A stretch of 64,000 nucleotides of DNA from Pelomonas margarita (GTDB taxonomy: Bacteria > Pseudomonadota > Gammaproteobacteria > Burkholderiales > Burkholderiaceae_C): NCBI RefSeq assembly GCF_043555875.1, contig NZ_JBIGHW010000003.1:469239-533238 (forward strand). The letters run 5' to 3'. The notes below the pieces were generated by a model. That model saw only the letters and a list, made by a program, of their open reading frames with translations. It was not told where the DNA came from and made no database searches. The translations under genes and the position numbers were made by a program. This document shows positions 55,082 through 63,646 of this stretch, in pieces. Position 1 is the first letter of the stretch. The number at the start of each line of letters is the position of its first letter.

Positions 55082-55639
55082 CCCTTGCCGTGCTGAACCC
55101 TGCAGCGGCCAGCGGCCGATGACGTCGTGCCGCGTCAGCCCCTGCGGGCTCTTCACCAGCACGAACTCGCTGGCCACCCAGCCGGGCAGCTCGACGGGCC
55201 AGGCCGGCGCGCGGCGCTTGTCGTAGCGCAGCGTCAGGTGCGGCTCGTAGTCTCGCTCGGGTGCCGCCAGGCCATGGGCCACGAGGCGCTCGACGAGCGC
55301 GTCACGCAGCTCACGCACGGCCTCCAGCCCCTGGCCACCGGTCAGCACGAACGGGTGCCGGGTGGCCTGCTCGTCGCCCCAGCTCGTGAAGTGATCAAAG
55401 CCCAGGTCGAACGCAGGCCGCACGACCTCGGCCGCGGCGCGCCGCGCGCCGGCAACGAGGCGCTCGTCCGGCTCGCCGCTGAACGCGCCGAAGTAGTGCA
55501 GCGTGACGTGGAAGATGCGGCTGGGCCGCAACCGCGGCTTCAGGCCACGCGCCTCATGCTCCGCCGTGGCGACGCGCGCGATGCGCTCGCCCACCTCGTC
55601 ATCGGGCCGCAGCGCGAAGAAGAGCTTGTGGGCCGGCAC
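55070..55639 (-). CDS. thpR: RNA 2',3'-cyclic phosphodiesterase (2'-5' RNA ligase family)
   Basis: The 189-residue product starts with GTG at 55639. The two catalytic HxT motifs are HVTLHYFGAF and HLTLRYDKR. LigT/ThpR enzymes hydrolyse 2',3'-cyclic phosphate ends of RNA. The last codons (Arg-Gly-stop) are read from the end of the mobile repeat, so the original C terminus was probably slightly different. It lies 3 bases after the 51-codon ORF. Confidence 0.93.
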   Translation of the reverse strand: MPAHKLFFALRPDDEVGERIARVATAEHEARGLKPRLRPSRIFHVTLHYFGAFSGEPDERLVAGARRAAAEVVRPAFDLGFDHFTSWGDEQATRHPFVLTGGQGLEAVRELRDALVERLVAHGLAAPERDYEPHLTLRYDKRRAPAWPVELPGWVASEFVLVKSPQGLTRHDVIGRWPLQGSARQGLRG

Positions 55640-55642
55640 GGC

Positions 55643-55798
55643 TCACCGGATGGCCGATGGCGCCGCCTCGGCCGCCGCGCCGGGCGTGGCCGGCTTCAGC
55701 GCCGTGGCCTGCTTCCTGGCCAGCGACAGCACGATGGCGGCAACGATGACGACGACGGGAAGGCTGAGGGTGGGATGCCGGCCTCGCACCGGCGTCAT
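55643..55798 (-). CDS. Small single-helix membrane protein (51 residues), function unknown
   Basis: The ORF begins MTPVRGRHPTLSLPVVVIV. The ATG at 55798 overlaps the guaA stop as ATGA, and the stop is 3 bases before the thpR start. A basic N terminus precedes one hydrophobic helix (about 11-27), followed by an Ala/Pro-rich tail. Codon use is GC-rich at third positions, like its neighbours. Nothing is recognised; the perfect fit between two genes is the main evidence that it is translated. Confidence 0.6.
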   Translation of the reverse strand: MTPVRGRHPTLSLPVVVIVAAIVLSLARKQATALKPATPGAAAEAAPSAIR

Positions 55799-57429
55799 TC
55801 CCACTCGATGGTGGCCGGCGGCTTGCTGCTGACGTCGTAGGTCACGCGGTTGATGCCGCGCACCTCGTTGATGATGCGGCCCGACGTGCGCTTGAGCATC
55901 GAGTAGGGAAGCTCCGCCCAGTCGGCGGTCATGAAGTCGCTGGTCTGAACGGCGCGCAGCGCCACGACGTAGTCGTAGGTGCGGCCGTCGCCCATGACGC
56001 CCACGCTCTTGACCGGCAGGAACACGGCGAAGGCCTGGGAGGTCAGGTCGTACCAGCTCTTGCCTGTGGCCGGGTCGATGGTGTTGCGCAGCTCTTCGAT
56101 GAAGATGGCATCGGCACGACGCAGCAGGTCGGCGTACGACTGCTTGACCTCGCCCAGGATGCGCACCCCCAGGCCCGGGCCCGGGAACGGGTGGCGGTAG
56201 ACCATCTCGGCAGGCAGGCCCAGGGCCACGCCCAGCGCGCGCACTTCGTCCTTGAACAGTTCGCGCAAGGGCTCCAGCAGCTTCAGGCCCAACTGCTCGG
56301 GCAGGCCGCCTACGTTGTGGTGGCTCTTGATGGTGGTGGCCTTCTTGGTCTTGGTGCCACCGCTCTCCACCACGTCGGGGTAGATGGTGCCCTGGGCCAG
56401 GAACGTCGCGCCTTTGACGGCGCGACTTTCATCCCCGCCCTTGTGCCCGCCATCGCCCGCCTTGAGCTTGGCGGCTTCGGCCTTGAAGACGTCGACGAAC
56501 AGGCGGCCGATGATCTTGCGCTTCTGCTCGGGGTCGGTGACACCAGCGAGTTCGCCGAGGAACAGGTCGCTCGCGTCCACGCGGATGACCTTGGCGTGCA
56601 GCTTGCCGGCGAACATGTCCATGACCATGTCGCCCTCGTTCAGGCGCAGCAGGCCGTGGTCGACGAAGACGCAGGTCAGCTGATCGCCAATGGCGCGGTG
56701 GATCAACGCGGCCGCCACCGACGAATCGACGCCGCCGGACAGACCCAGGATGACTTCCTCGTCGCCCACCTGCTCGCGGATCCTGGCCACGGCTTCGGCG
56801 ATGTAGTCGCCCATGACCCAGTCACCCTTGCAGCCCGCGATGTCGCGCACGAAACGGCGCAGCATGGCCTCGCCCTGCACCGTGTGCGTCACCTCGGGGT
56901 GGAACTGCACTGCGTAGAAGCCGCGGGCTTCGTCGGCCATGCCTGCGATGGGGCAGCTGGGCGTGGAGGCCATGAGCTTGAAGCCCGGTGGCAGAGCCGT
57001 GACCTTGTCTCCATGGCTCATCCAGACCTTGAGCATGCCGTGGCCCTCGGCCGTGGTGAAGTCGGCGATGTCCTTCAGCAGTGCCGTGTGGCCATGTGCG
57101 CGCACCTCGGCGTAGCCGAACTCGCGCGTGTCGCTCCAGCTCACTTCGCCGCCCAGCTGCACCGCCATGGTCTGCATGCCGTAGCAGATGCCCAGCACCG
57201 GCACGCCGGCGTCCCACACGGCCTGCGGCGCACGCAGCTCGTGGTCTTCGTAGGTGGACGCGTGGCTGCCGCTGAGGATGATGGCCTTGGGCGCGAACGA
57301 CTTGATGAAGTCGTCGGACACGTCGTTGGGGTGGATCTCGCAGTACACGGCTGCTTCGCGCACGCGACGCGCGATGAGCTGGGTGACCTGGGAACCGAAG
57401 TCGAGGATGAGGACCTTGTCGTGTTGCAT
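55795..57429 (-). CDS. guaA: GMP synthase (glutamine-hydrolysing)
   Basis: The 544-residue enzyme starts at 57429 (MQHDKVLILDFGSQ). The class I amidotransferase domain has C82 in LGICYGMQ and H178 in QFHPEVTHT. The ATP-PPase domain has the P-loop SGGVDSS (231-237). The C-terminal dimerisation domain ends in NEVRGINRVTYDVSSKPPATIEWE. It is about 20 residues longer than usual because of a Gly/His/Lys-rich insert at about 324-340 (AGDGGHKGGDESRAVKG). It converts XMP to GMP and follows the MFS gene by 10 bases. Confidence 0.98.
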   Translation of the reverse strand: MQHDKVLILDFGSQVTQLIARRVREAAVYCEIHPNDVSDDFIKSFAPKAIILSGSHASTYEDHELRAPQAVWDAGVPVLGICYGMQTMAVQLGGEVSWSDTREFGYAEVRAHGHTALLKDIADFTTAEGHGMLKVWMSHGDKVTALPPGFKLMASTPSCPIAGMADEARGFYAVQFHPEVTHTVQGEAMLRRFVRDIAGCKGDWVMGDYIAEAVARIREQVGDEEVILGLSGGVDSSVAAALIHRAIGDQLTCVFVDHGLLRLNEGDMVMDMFAGKLHAKVIRVDASDLFLGELAGVTDPEQKRKIIGRLFVDVFKAEAAKLKAGDGGHKGGDESRAVKGATFLAQGTIYPDVVESGGTKTKKATTIKSHHNVGGLPEQLGLKLLEPLRELFKDEVRALGVALGLPAEMVYRHPFPGPGLGVRILGEVKQSYADLLRRADAIFIEELRNTIDPATGKSWYDLTSQAFAVFLPVKSVGVMGDGRTYDYVVALRAVQTSDFMTADWAELPYSMLKRTSGRIINEVRGINRVTYDVSSKPPATIEWE

Positions 57430-57439
57430 GGCGCGTCTT

Positions 57440-58669
57440 TCAGGCGGGCTGCGGTGCCGGTTGGCTGCGGAAGAAACGGAGGGTGACGAGCAGCGCCGCC
57501 GCTTGCAGCGCGGCGCAGGCATAGAAGGGCAGGCCCATCAGCAGATCGTCCTGGCCCCGGTGCGAGACCAGGCCCAGCAGGCTGAGGCCCAGCAGGGGCG
57601 CGACGACGGCCATCAGGCTGTTCAGTGAGGACACGGCTCCCATGGCCTGGCCCTGCCGGTCAGCCGGCGCGGCGTTGGAGATGATGCTCTGCAGCGCCGA
57701 GTTCGCCACGCCGCCCAGCAGGTTCATGCCGATGATGGCGTAGATCCACAACGGCTCGGTGGCCAGGCCGAAGCCCAGGTAGGCCAGCGTGGCCGACGCC
57801 ATGCCGATCATCGCGACGCGCTGCGGGCCGAACCGCGCCAGCAACGGCCGCAGCAGCACGCCCTGGCTGAGCACCGACACGATGCCCACCAGCAGCAGCG
57901 AGCGACCGACGTCCGCCGGCCCCCAGCCGAAGCGGAACTTGGTGTACAGCACCCAGACCATGTGCAGCATGAACTGCGCGAGCGAGGACAAGGCGATGAC
58001 GGACACCAACGAGCCCACGCCACGCAGCGCCGCCAGCCCCCGCAGGGCCGTCACGGGATTGGCCTTCTTCCAGTCGAAGGGGCGGCGGCGGTCCAGCGGC
58101 AGGGACTCCGGCAGCACGAAGAAGCCGTAGCACCAGTTCACCAACGCCAGGCTGCCCGCCAGCAGAAAAGGCCAGTGCACGTCGTGGCCGCCCAGCCAGC
58201 CCCCCAGCGCCGGGCCGAGAATGAAGCCGATGCCGAACATCGCGCCCAGCTGGCCGAAGCGGCGGGCCCGGTCCTCGGGCGCGGTGATGTCGGCCACATA
58301 GGCATTGGCAACAGCGATGTTGGCCTGCATGGCGCCGGAGAACAGGCGCACCGCCACCAGCATCCACAGCGCCGTGGCCATGGCCGTGACGAAGAAGCTC
58401 AGCGCCAGCCCAGCAAAGCCGATCAGCAGCACCGGCCGGCGCCCGAAGCGGTCGGACAGCGCGCCCAGCACCGGCGAGCCCAGGAAGTTGGCCACGCCGA
58501 ACGCCATCGTCACCATCAGGTAAGCCGCCGTCTGGGCGTCATTGCCGTTCGTGAACGTGCCGACGATGTGCGGCAGCACCGGCACCATCAGGCCGATGGA
58601 GATCATGTCGATCAGCACGGCCACCATGATGAAGCCCATGGCCGGGGCGCGTTGCGGGGAGGAACTCAT
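57440..58669 (-). CDS. MFS transporter, TetA-like drug/metabolite exporter
   Basis: The 409-residue protein has twelve predicted membrane helices. The MFS motif A GALSDRFGRRPVLLIG sits after helix 2 and motif C-like GFILGPALGGWLGG in helix 5, as in the DHA1/TetA group of proton antiporters. The gene lies between guaB and guaA on the same strand with only a 10-base gap to guaA. A purine-related substrate is possible but is inferred from position alone. Confidence 0.88.
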   Translation of the reverse strand: MSSSPQRAPAMGFIMVAVLIDMISIGLMVPVLPHIVGTFTNGNDAQTAAYLMVTMAFGVANFLGSPVLGALSDRFGRRPVLLIGFAGLALSFFVTAMATALWMLVAVRLFSGAMQANIAVANAYVADITAPEDRARRFGQLGAMFGIGFILGPALGGWLGGHDVHWPFLLAGSLALVNWCYGFFVLPESLPLDRRRPFDWKKANPVTALRGLAALRGVGSLVSVIALSSLAQFMLHMVWVLYTKFRFGWGPADVGRSLLLVGIVSVLSQGVLLRPLLARFGPQRVAMIGMASATLAYLGFGLATEPLWIYAIIGMNLLGGVANSALQSIISNAAPADRQGQAMGAVSSLNSLMAVVAPLLGLSLLGLVSHRGQDDLLMGLPFYACAALQAAALLVTLRFFRSQPAPQPA

Positions 58670-58687
58670 CGCTTGGCAGAAAAGAGA

Positions 58688-58714
58688 AACGGGGCGAACT
58701 GGCGTCGCCCCGTT
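58688..58714 (-). terminator. Intrinsic terminator after guaB
   Basis: The perfect 10-bp stem AACGGGGCGA/TCGCCCCGTT with a 7-base loop is followed on the minus strand by TTTCTCTTTTC. It separates guaB from the MFS-guaA part. Confidence 0.85.
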
Positions 58715-58729
58715 GTCATCGCGCTCAGC

Positions 58730-60199
58730 TTATTCGCTGCGGTAGTTGGGTGCTTCCTTCGTGATCTGCACGTCGTGGACATGGCTTTCGCGCATGCCGG
58801 CGGTCGTGATCTCGACGAACTCGGCCTTGCTCTGCATCTCGGCGATGGTGGCGCAGCCGCAGTAGTGCATGGAGGCCTTCAGGCCGCCGGCCATCTGGAA
58901 GATGACCTGCACGACCGAGCCCTTGTACGGCACCTGGCCCTCGATGCCCTCGGGCACCAGCTTGGACGTGTTCGGGTTGTTGGCCGACGTGTCCTGGAAG
59001 TAGCGGTCCGCGCTGCCCTTGGCCATCGCGCCCATGGAGCCCATGCCGCGGTAGCTCTTGAACGTGCGGCCCTGGTAGAGGATGGTCTCGCCCGGGGCTT
59101 CCTCGGTGCCGGCGAAGGCGCCGCCCATCATGATGCAGTCCGCGCCGGCGGCGATGGCCTTGGCCACGTCGCCCGAGTAGCGGATGCCGCCGTCGGCGAT
59201 GACCGGCACGCCGGTGCCGCGCAGCGCGGTGGCGACATTGTCGACCGCCGTGATCTGCGGCACACCCACGCCCGCGACGATGCGCGTCGTGCAGATGGAG
59301 CCGGGGCCGATGCCGACCTTGACGCCGTCAGCGCCCGCCTCGACGAGCGCCAGCGCAGCCGCGCCGGTGGCGATGTTGCCGCCAATGACGTCCACGCCGG
59401 GGAAGTTGCGCTTGACCCAGCGCACGCGCTCCAGCACGCCGGCGCTGTGGCCGTGGGCGGTGTCGACGATGATGGCGTCCACGCCGGCCTTGACCAGCAG
59501 TTCCACGCGCTGCTCGGTGTCCTCGCCGAAGCCAACCGCCGCGCCGACGCGCAGGCCGCCGTGGGCATCACGGGCCGCGTTCGGGAAGCTGGTCTGCTTG
59601 GTGATGTCCTTCACCGTCATCAGGCCGCGCAGCTCGAAATCGTCGTTGATGACGACGACGCGCTCCAGCTTGTGCGTATGCATCAAAGCCTTGGCCTCGT
59701 CCAGCGACGCGCCTTCCTTGACGGTGATGAGCTTCTCGGCCGGCGTCATGATCTCGCGGACCTTGGCGTCCATGCGCGTCTCGAAGCGCAGGTCGCGACC
59801 GGTGACGATGCCGACAACCTTCTTGCCCAGCACGACGGGGAAGCCCGAGAAGCCGTGCAGGCGGGTCAGTTCCACCACTTCGCGCACGGAGGCGTCCGGG
59901 CCGATGGTGAGCGGCTCGCGGACGACGCCGCTCTCGTAGCGCTTCACGCGGGCCACCTCGCGCGCCTGGGCCTCGGCCGACAGGTTCTTGTGCACGATGC
60001 CGATACCGCCTTCCTGCGCGATGGCAATCGCCAGACGGGCCTCGGTCACGGTGTCCATGGCGGCGGACACCAGGGGCAGGTTCAGGGGGATGTTGCGCGA
60101 CAGACGGGTCGCAAGGCTGGTGTCGCGAGGCAACACCTGAGAGAACGCCGGCACCAACAACACATCGTCGAAGGTGAGCGCTTTGCCGAGAAGGCGCAT
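58730..60199 (-). CDS. guaB: Inosine-5'-monophosphate dehydrogenase
   Basis: The 489-residue enzyme starts at 60199 (MRLLGKALTFDDVLLVPAFSQVLP). The barrel is interrupted by two CBS domains (about 95-205). The catalytic loop GPGSICTTRIVAGVGVPQ holds the active Cys, and YRGMGSMGAM and a final INDVQITKEAPNYR-like end are present. It oxidises IMP to XMP, the step before GuaA. The longer open frame to 60322 has no protein-like N terminus. Confidence 0.98.
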   Translation of the reverse strand: MRLLGKALTFDDVLLVPAFSQVLPRDTSLATRLSRNIPLNLPLVSAAMDTVTEARLAIAIAQEGGIGIVHKNLSAEAQAREVARVKRYESGVVREPLTIGPDASVREVVELTRLHGFSGFPVVLGKKVVGIVTGRDLRFETRMDAKVREIMTPAEKLITVKEGASLDEAKALMHTHKLERVVVINDDFELRGLMTVKDITKQTSFPNAARDAHGGLRVGAAVGFGEDTEQRVELLVKAGVDAIIVDTAHGHSAGVLERVRWVKRNFPGVDVIGGNIATGAAALALVEAGADGVKVGIGPGSICTTRIVAGVGVPQITAVDNVATALRGTGVPVIADGGIRYSGDVAKAIAAGADCIMMGGAFAGTEEAPGETILYQGRTFKSYRGMGSMGAMAKGSADRYFQDTSANNPNTSKLVPEGIEGQVPYKGSVVQVIFQMAGGLKASMHYCGCATIAEMQSKAEFVEITTAGMRESHVHDVQITKEAPNYRSE

Positions 60200-60366
60200 G
60201 TGCAAAGCTCCAGAGGAGGGTGGGAACGGGCCGCTGCCGGGCCATTCCCCCCAAAGAACCGGGCTTGCGACTTTCGTCGCGCCCGGCTCAAGCACAGCCA
60301 AGTGTGCGGGTTCGGGGAGCACTGGATTGTATCAGTGCCCTCGCCCGGGCGCCGGACCGCCGGCCA
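60200..60366. other. guaB leader region
   Basis: This 167-base stretch between guaB and the mobile repeat must contain the guaB promoter. No conserved box, riboswitch or ORF stands out. Confidence 0.5.
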
Positions 60367-60533
60367 CTCAGAGCTTGGGAGTTTTTCGGCCGTGCCCGAA
60401 AGGCACGTCAAAGCGCCTCTGATCTAGGCGCAAAGCACAGCCATAGCTCGGGCTATGGCGCGCATTTGCAACGAAGAGCGGGGGTGTTTTGGCGTGCAAG
60501 GCGGGCATGGGTGAAAGACTCTCAAGCTCTCAG
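60367..60533. mobile_element. MITE-like repeat, copy 2 (inverted relative to copy 1)
   Basis: The 157-bp core at 60372-60528 is flanked by direct CTCAG (60367-60371 and 60529-60533). In copy-1 orientation its ends read AGCTTGAGAGTCTTTC and (reverse) AGCTTGGGAGTTTTTC. The central hairpin GCCATAGC-TCGG-GCTATGGC (60440-60459) keeps its full 8-bp stem with a compensatory pair swap relative to copy 1. It starts in the stop codon of the NhaR-like gene and ends about 170 bases before guaB. Confidence 0.85.
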
Positions 60534-61423
60534 GCCTGATCGGCCGCTGCCACCATGCGCCGCACCAGCGGATGCACCACGCGCCGCTCGGTGCTGATGC
60601 CGTAGAAGTGCTCCATAACGCCCTCCAGCGCGTCTATGCGCTGCACGCCGTACTGGGCCAGCAGTTGCTGGTTCACCAGCTCGGCGGCCGGGAACACGCC
60701 CATGCCGCCGGCGCCGAAGATCTTCAGCAACGCCGAGTCCTCGAACTCGCCGCACACCTGGGGCGTGAGACTACGCTGCGCGAACCAGCGATCGATGTGC
60801 GGGCGCACCGCGGCATTGGCCGAAGGCAGCAGCACCGGCACGTCGGCCAGGCCCTGGGGAAAGCGCTTCCTCGCCCGCGCGGCCAGCTCGGGCGTGCCGT
60901 ACCAAGCCAGCTGGGACGAGCCCATCGCATGGCTGAACACCTTCAGCCCGGCATGCGGCGGCGCCGGCCGGTCGGCCAACAGCAGGTCCAGCCGGTGCAC
61001 GGCCAGGTTGCCGAGCAGGTCGTCGAAGCCCTGCTCGTGGCACACGAGGCGCAGCCCCGGCGTGTCCAGCACCGGCTGCACAAGGTGGCGCACCACCAGC
61101 TTGGGCAGCGTGTCGCTGATGCCCAGTGCCAGCCGCACCGTGGGCGCGGCTGCCGCGCCGGCGCGCAGCAGCCCGGGCAGGGCCTCGCCGGCCTCGAAGA
61201 TCACCTCGGCCTGCTGCAGCGCGCGCTGGCCGGCCTCCGTCAGCGCCACGCCACGGCCCGCCGGGCGCAGCAGCTGCACGCCCAGCGAGCGCTCCAGCTC
61301 GCGCACCTGCGCGCTGACGGTCTGCACCGCCATGTCCAGACGCGCGGCCGCTCTCGACATGCCGCCCTCCTTGGCCACGACCCAGAAGTAATACAGGTGC
61401 CGGTAGTTGAAGTGCTGGGACAT
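60530..61423 (-). CDS. nhaR: LysR-family regulator, NhaR-like
   Basis: The 297-residue protein starts MSQHFNYRHLYYFWVVAKEGGMSRAAARL, the NhaR-type N terminus, with the LysR helix-turn-helix (about 20-45) and a substrate domain (about 90-290) including FSHAMGSSQLAWYGTPELA and FGAGGMGVFPAAEL. NhaR activates Na+/H+ antiporter genes in response to sodium or pH in enterics. Here no nhaA is adjacent; the divergent terC gene, 121 bases away, is the likely target. Its TGA lies in the mobile-repeat flank. Confidence 0.85.
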   Translation of the reverse strand: MSQHFNYRHLYYFWVVAKEGGMSRAAARLDMAVQTVSAQVRELERSLGVQLLRPAGRGVALTEAGQRALQQAEVIFEAGEALPGLLRAGAAAAPTVRLALGISDTLPKLVVRHLVQPVLDTPGLRLVCHEQGFDDLLGNLAVHRLDLLLADRPAPPHAGLKVFSHAMGSSQLAWYGTPELAARARKRFPQGLADVPVLLPSANAAVRPHIDRWFAQRSLTPQVCGEFEDSALLKIFGAGGMGVFPAAELVNQQLLAQYGVQRIDALEGVMEHFYGISTERRVVHPLVRRMVAAADQA

Positions 61424-61544
61424 ATTCCTGATTTACGGGAAATTCATTGCGAGATTGTCTGCTTTTTTGGATGTGTCTGCCGTCCTATCGTGCAGCCCTC
61501 GGTTGCCGGACGGCGACCCCCAACTCCTTCACTTCGAGAACACC

Positions 61545-62534
61545 GTGGACACCCTGCTCGCGCTGCTGCACACCCCCTGGCTGGACAAACCCGCCTGGGC
61601 CTGGTTGGCTTTCATGACCGTTGTCGTCGCTCTGCTGGCGCTGGACCTGGGCGTGCTGCACAAGGAAGAGCGCGAGATCGGTGTGCGCGAGAGCCTGCTG
61701 CTGTCGGCCGGCTACATCAGCATCGCGCTGCTGTTCGGCGCCTGGGTCTGGTGGTACATGGGCTCGCAGTCGGGCATCGAGTACTACACCGGCTTCCTGA
61801 TCGAGAAGTCACTGTCGATGGACAACGTGTTCGTCATCGCGATGATCTTCGGCTTCCTGGGCATCCCCCGCATCTATCAGCACCGCGTGCTGTTCTGGGG
61901 CATCCTGGGCGTCATCGTCATGCGCGCCGGCCTGATCGGCGTGGGTGCGGCGCTGGTGCAGAACTTCAGCTGGGTGCTGTACCTGTTCGGCGCCTTCCTG
62001 GTGATCACCGGCATCAAGATGTGGCGCGCCGCCGAGGAAGTGCCTGACATGGCCAGCAACCCGGTGCTGGGCTTCCTGCGCCGCCACCTGCGCGTGACCG
62101 ACAAGCTGCACGGCAAGGCCTTCTTCGTGCAGCAGCCCGATGCCAGCGGCCGCCTGGTGCGACATGCGACGCCGCTGTTCCTGGCGCTGGCGATGGTGGA
62201 GATCATCGACCTGGTGTTCGCCGTGGACTCCGTGCCCGCGATCTTCGCGATCACGAGCGACCCGTTCATCGTCTACACCAGCAACATCTTCGCCATCCTG
62301 GGCCTGCGTGCGCTGTACTTCGCATTGGCCGCGATGATCCACCGCTTCCACTACCTGAAGTACGCGCTGGCCCTGGTGCTGGTGTTCATCGGCGCCAAGA
62401 TCTTCCTGGTCAACGTGATCGGCAAGTTCCCGCCGGCCCTGTCGCTGGGCGTCACCTTCGGCCTGATCGCCGGTGGCGTGCTGGTGTCGCTGTGGAAGAC
62501 GCGCGGCCAGCAGGCCACCGAGCGCACCACCTGA
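61545..62534 (+). CDS. TerC/Alx-family integral membrane protein
   Basis: The 329-residue protein, with a GTG start at 61545, has about nine membrane helices. TerC signatures are FMTVVVALLALDLGVLHKEEREI, GFLIEKSLSMDNVFVIAMIFGFLGIP and ALAMVEIIDLVFAVDSVPAIFAITSDPFIVYTSNIFAILGLRALYF, with the acidic membrane residues conserved in the Alx/TerC group. Such proteins are linked to manganese export and to alkali or tellurite stress. Divergence from a NhaR-like regulator fits pH or cation control. Confidence 0.92.
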   Translation: MDTLLALLHTPWLDKPAWAWLAFMTVVVALLALDLGVLHKEEREIGVRESLLLSAGYISIALLFGAWVWWYMGSQSGIEYYTGFLIEKSLSMDNVFVIAMIFGFLGIPRIYQHRVLFWGILGVIVMRAGLIGVGAALVQNFSWVLYLFGAFLVITGIKMWRAAEEVPDMASNPVLGFLRRHLRVTDKLHGKAFFVQQPDASGRLVRHATPLFLALAMVEIIDLVFAVDSVPAIFAITSDPFIVYTSNIFAILGLRALYFALAAMIHRFHYLKYALALVLVFIGAKIFLVNVIGKFPPALSLGVTFGLIAGGVLVSLWKTRGQQATERTT

Positions 62535-62622
62535 GCGGCCCGCTTTGTTGACCCAGCGCAAGGCCGGCGGCCAGGCCCCTGCCTACGCTGGCGGCTCCAA
62601 GCCTGACCGCCAGGAGCCGCCC

Positions 62623-63645
62623 ATGCGCACGATGAAAGCCGCCGTTGTCCACGCCTACCGGGAGCCCCTCGCCATCGACGAGGTGCCGGTACCCGAGGTG
62701 CCGCCCGGCCAGATGCTGGTGAAGGTGGCGGCCTGCGGCGTCTGCCACACCGACCTGCATGCCGCCGACGGTGACTGGCCCGTGCAACCTCCCCTGCCCT
62801 TCATCCCCGGCCACGAGGGCGTGGGCCATGTGGCCGCCGTGGGCGCCGGTGTCAAGGGCATCCGCGAGGGCGACCGCGTCGGCGTGCCCTGGCTGCACAC
62901 CGCCTGCGGCGGCTGCGAGCACTGCCTGACCGGCTGGGAGACGCTGTGTGACCACCAGCAGATGACCGGCTACACGGTCAACGGCAGCTTTGCCGAGTAC
63001 GTGCTGGCCGACCCGGGCTATGTGGGCCATCTGCCGGCCGGGCTGTCGTTCGAGTCGCTGGCGCCCATCCTGTGCGCCGGCGTGACCGTCTACAAGGGCC
63101 TGAAGGTGCTGGACGTGCGCCCCGGTCAGTGGGTGGCCATCGTCGGCGTGGGCGGTCTGGGCCACTTGGCCGTGCAGTACGCCCGCGCCATGGGCCTGCA
63201 CGTGGCGGCCGTGGACATCGACGCCGCCAAGCTGCGCATGGCCCGGCAGCTCGGCGCCGAACTGTGCGTCAACGCCGCCGAGGACGACCCGGTGGCCGTG
63301 CTGCAGCGCGACCTGCGCGGCGTGCATGGAGCGCTCGTCACCGCGGTCTCGCGCGAGTCCTTTAGCCAGGGCCTGGGCATGCTGCACAAGCGCGGCACCA
63401 TGTCCATGGTGGGCTTGCCGCCGGGCGACTTCGCGCTGCCCATCTTCGACGTGGTGCTCAACGCGAAGACCGTGCGCGGCTCCATCGTCGGCACGCGGCA
63501 AGACCTTAACGAGGCCCTGCAGTTCGCCGCCGACGGCCACGTGCGCGCCGCCACGACGCCGCGCCGGTTAGAGGACATCAACCGCATCTTCGACGAACTG
63601 CGCACAGGCCGTATCGACGGCCGCGCGGTGCTGAGCTTCGACTGA
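62623..63645 (+). CDS. Zinc-dependent alcohol dehydrogenase (AdhP-like)
   Basis: The 340-residue enzyme starts at 62623 behind CAGGAG. Catalytic zinc ligands are in GVCHTDLHAADGDW and GHEGVGHV; structural zinc Cys in CGGCEHC followed by the later LCDHQQ. The Rossmann motif is VGVGGLGHLAVQ. It resembles ethanol-active AdhP/AdhA. Its TGA is the core of a CTGAG at which the insertion sequence begins. Confidence 0.93.
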   Translation: MRTMKAAVVHAYREPLAIDEVPVPEVPPGQMLVKVAACGVCHTDLHAADGDWPVQPPLPFIPGHEGVGHVAAVGAGVKGIREGDRVGVPWLHTACGGCEHCLTGWETLCDHQQMTGYTVNGSFAEYVLADPGYVGHLPAGLSFESLAPILCAGVTVYKGLKVLDVRPGQWVAIVGVGGLGHLAVQYARAMGLHVAAVDIDAAKLRMARQLGAELCVNAAEDDPVAVLQRDLRGVHGALVTAVSRESFSQGLGMLHKRGTMSMVGLPPGDFALPIFDVVLNAKTVRGSIVGTRQDLNEALQFAADGHVRAATTPRRLEDINRIFDELRTGRIDGRAVLSFD

Positions 63646-63646
63646 G

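Noticed and set aside
61424..61544. yybP-ykoY manganese riboswitch or Alx-type pH element in the terC leader
   Set aside because: The conserved loop sequences of that class were not found by eye; a covariance-model search would decide.
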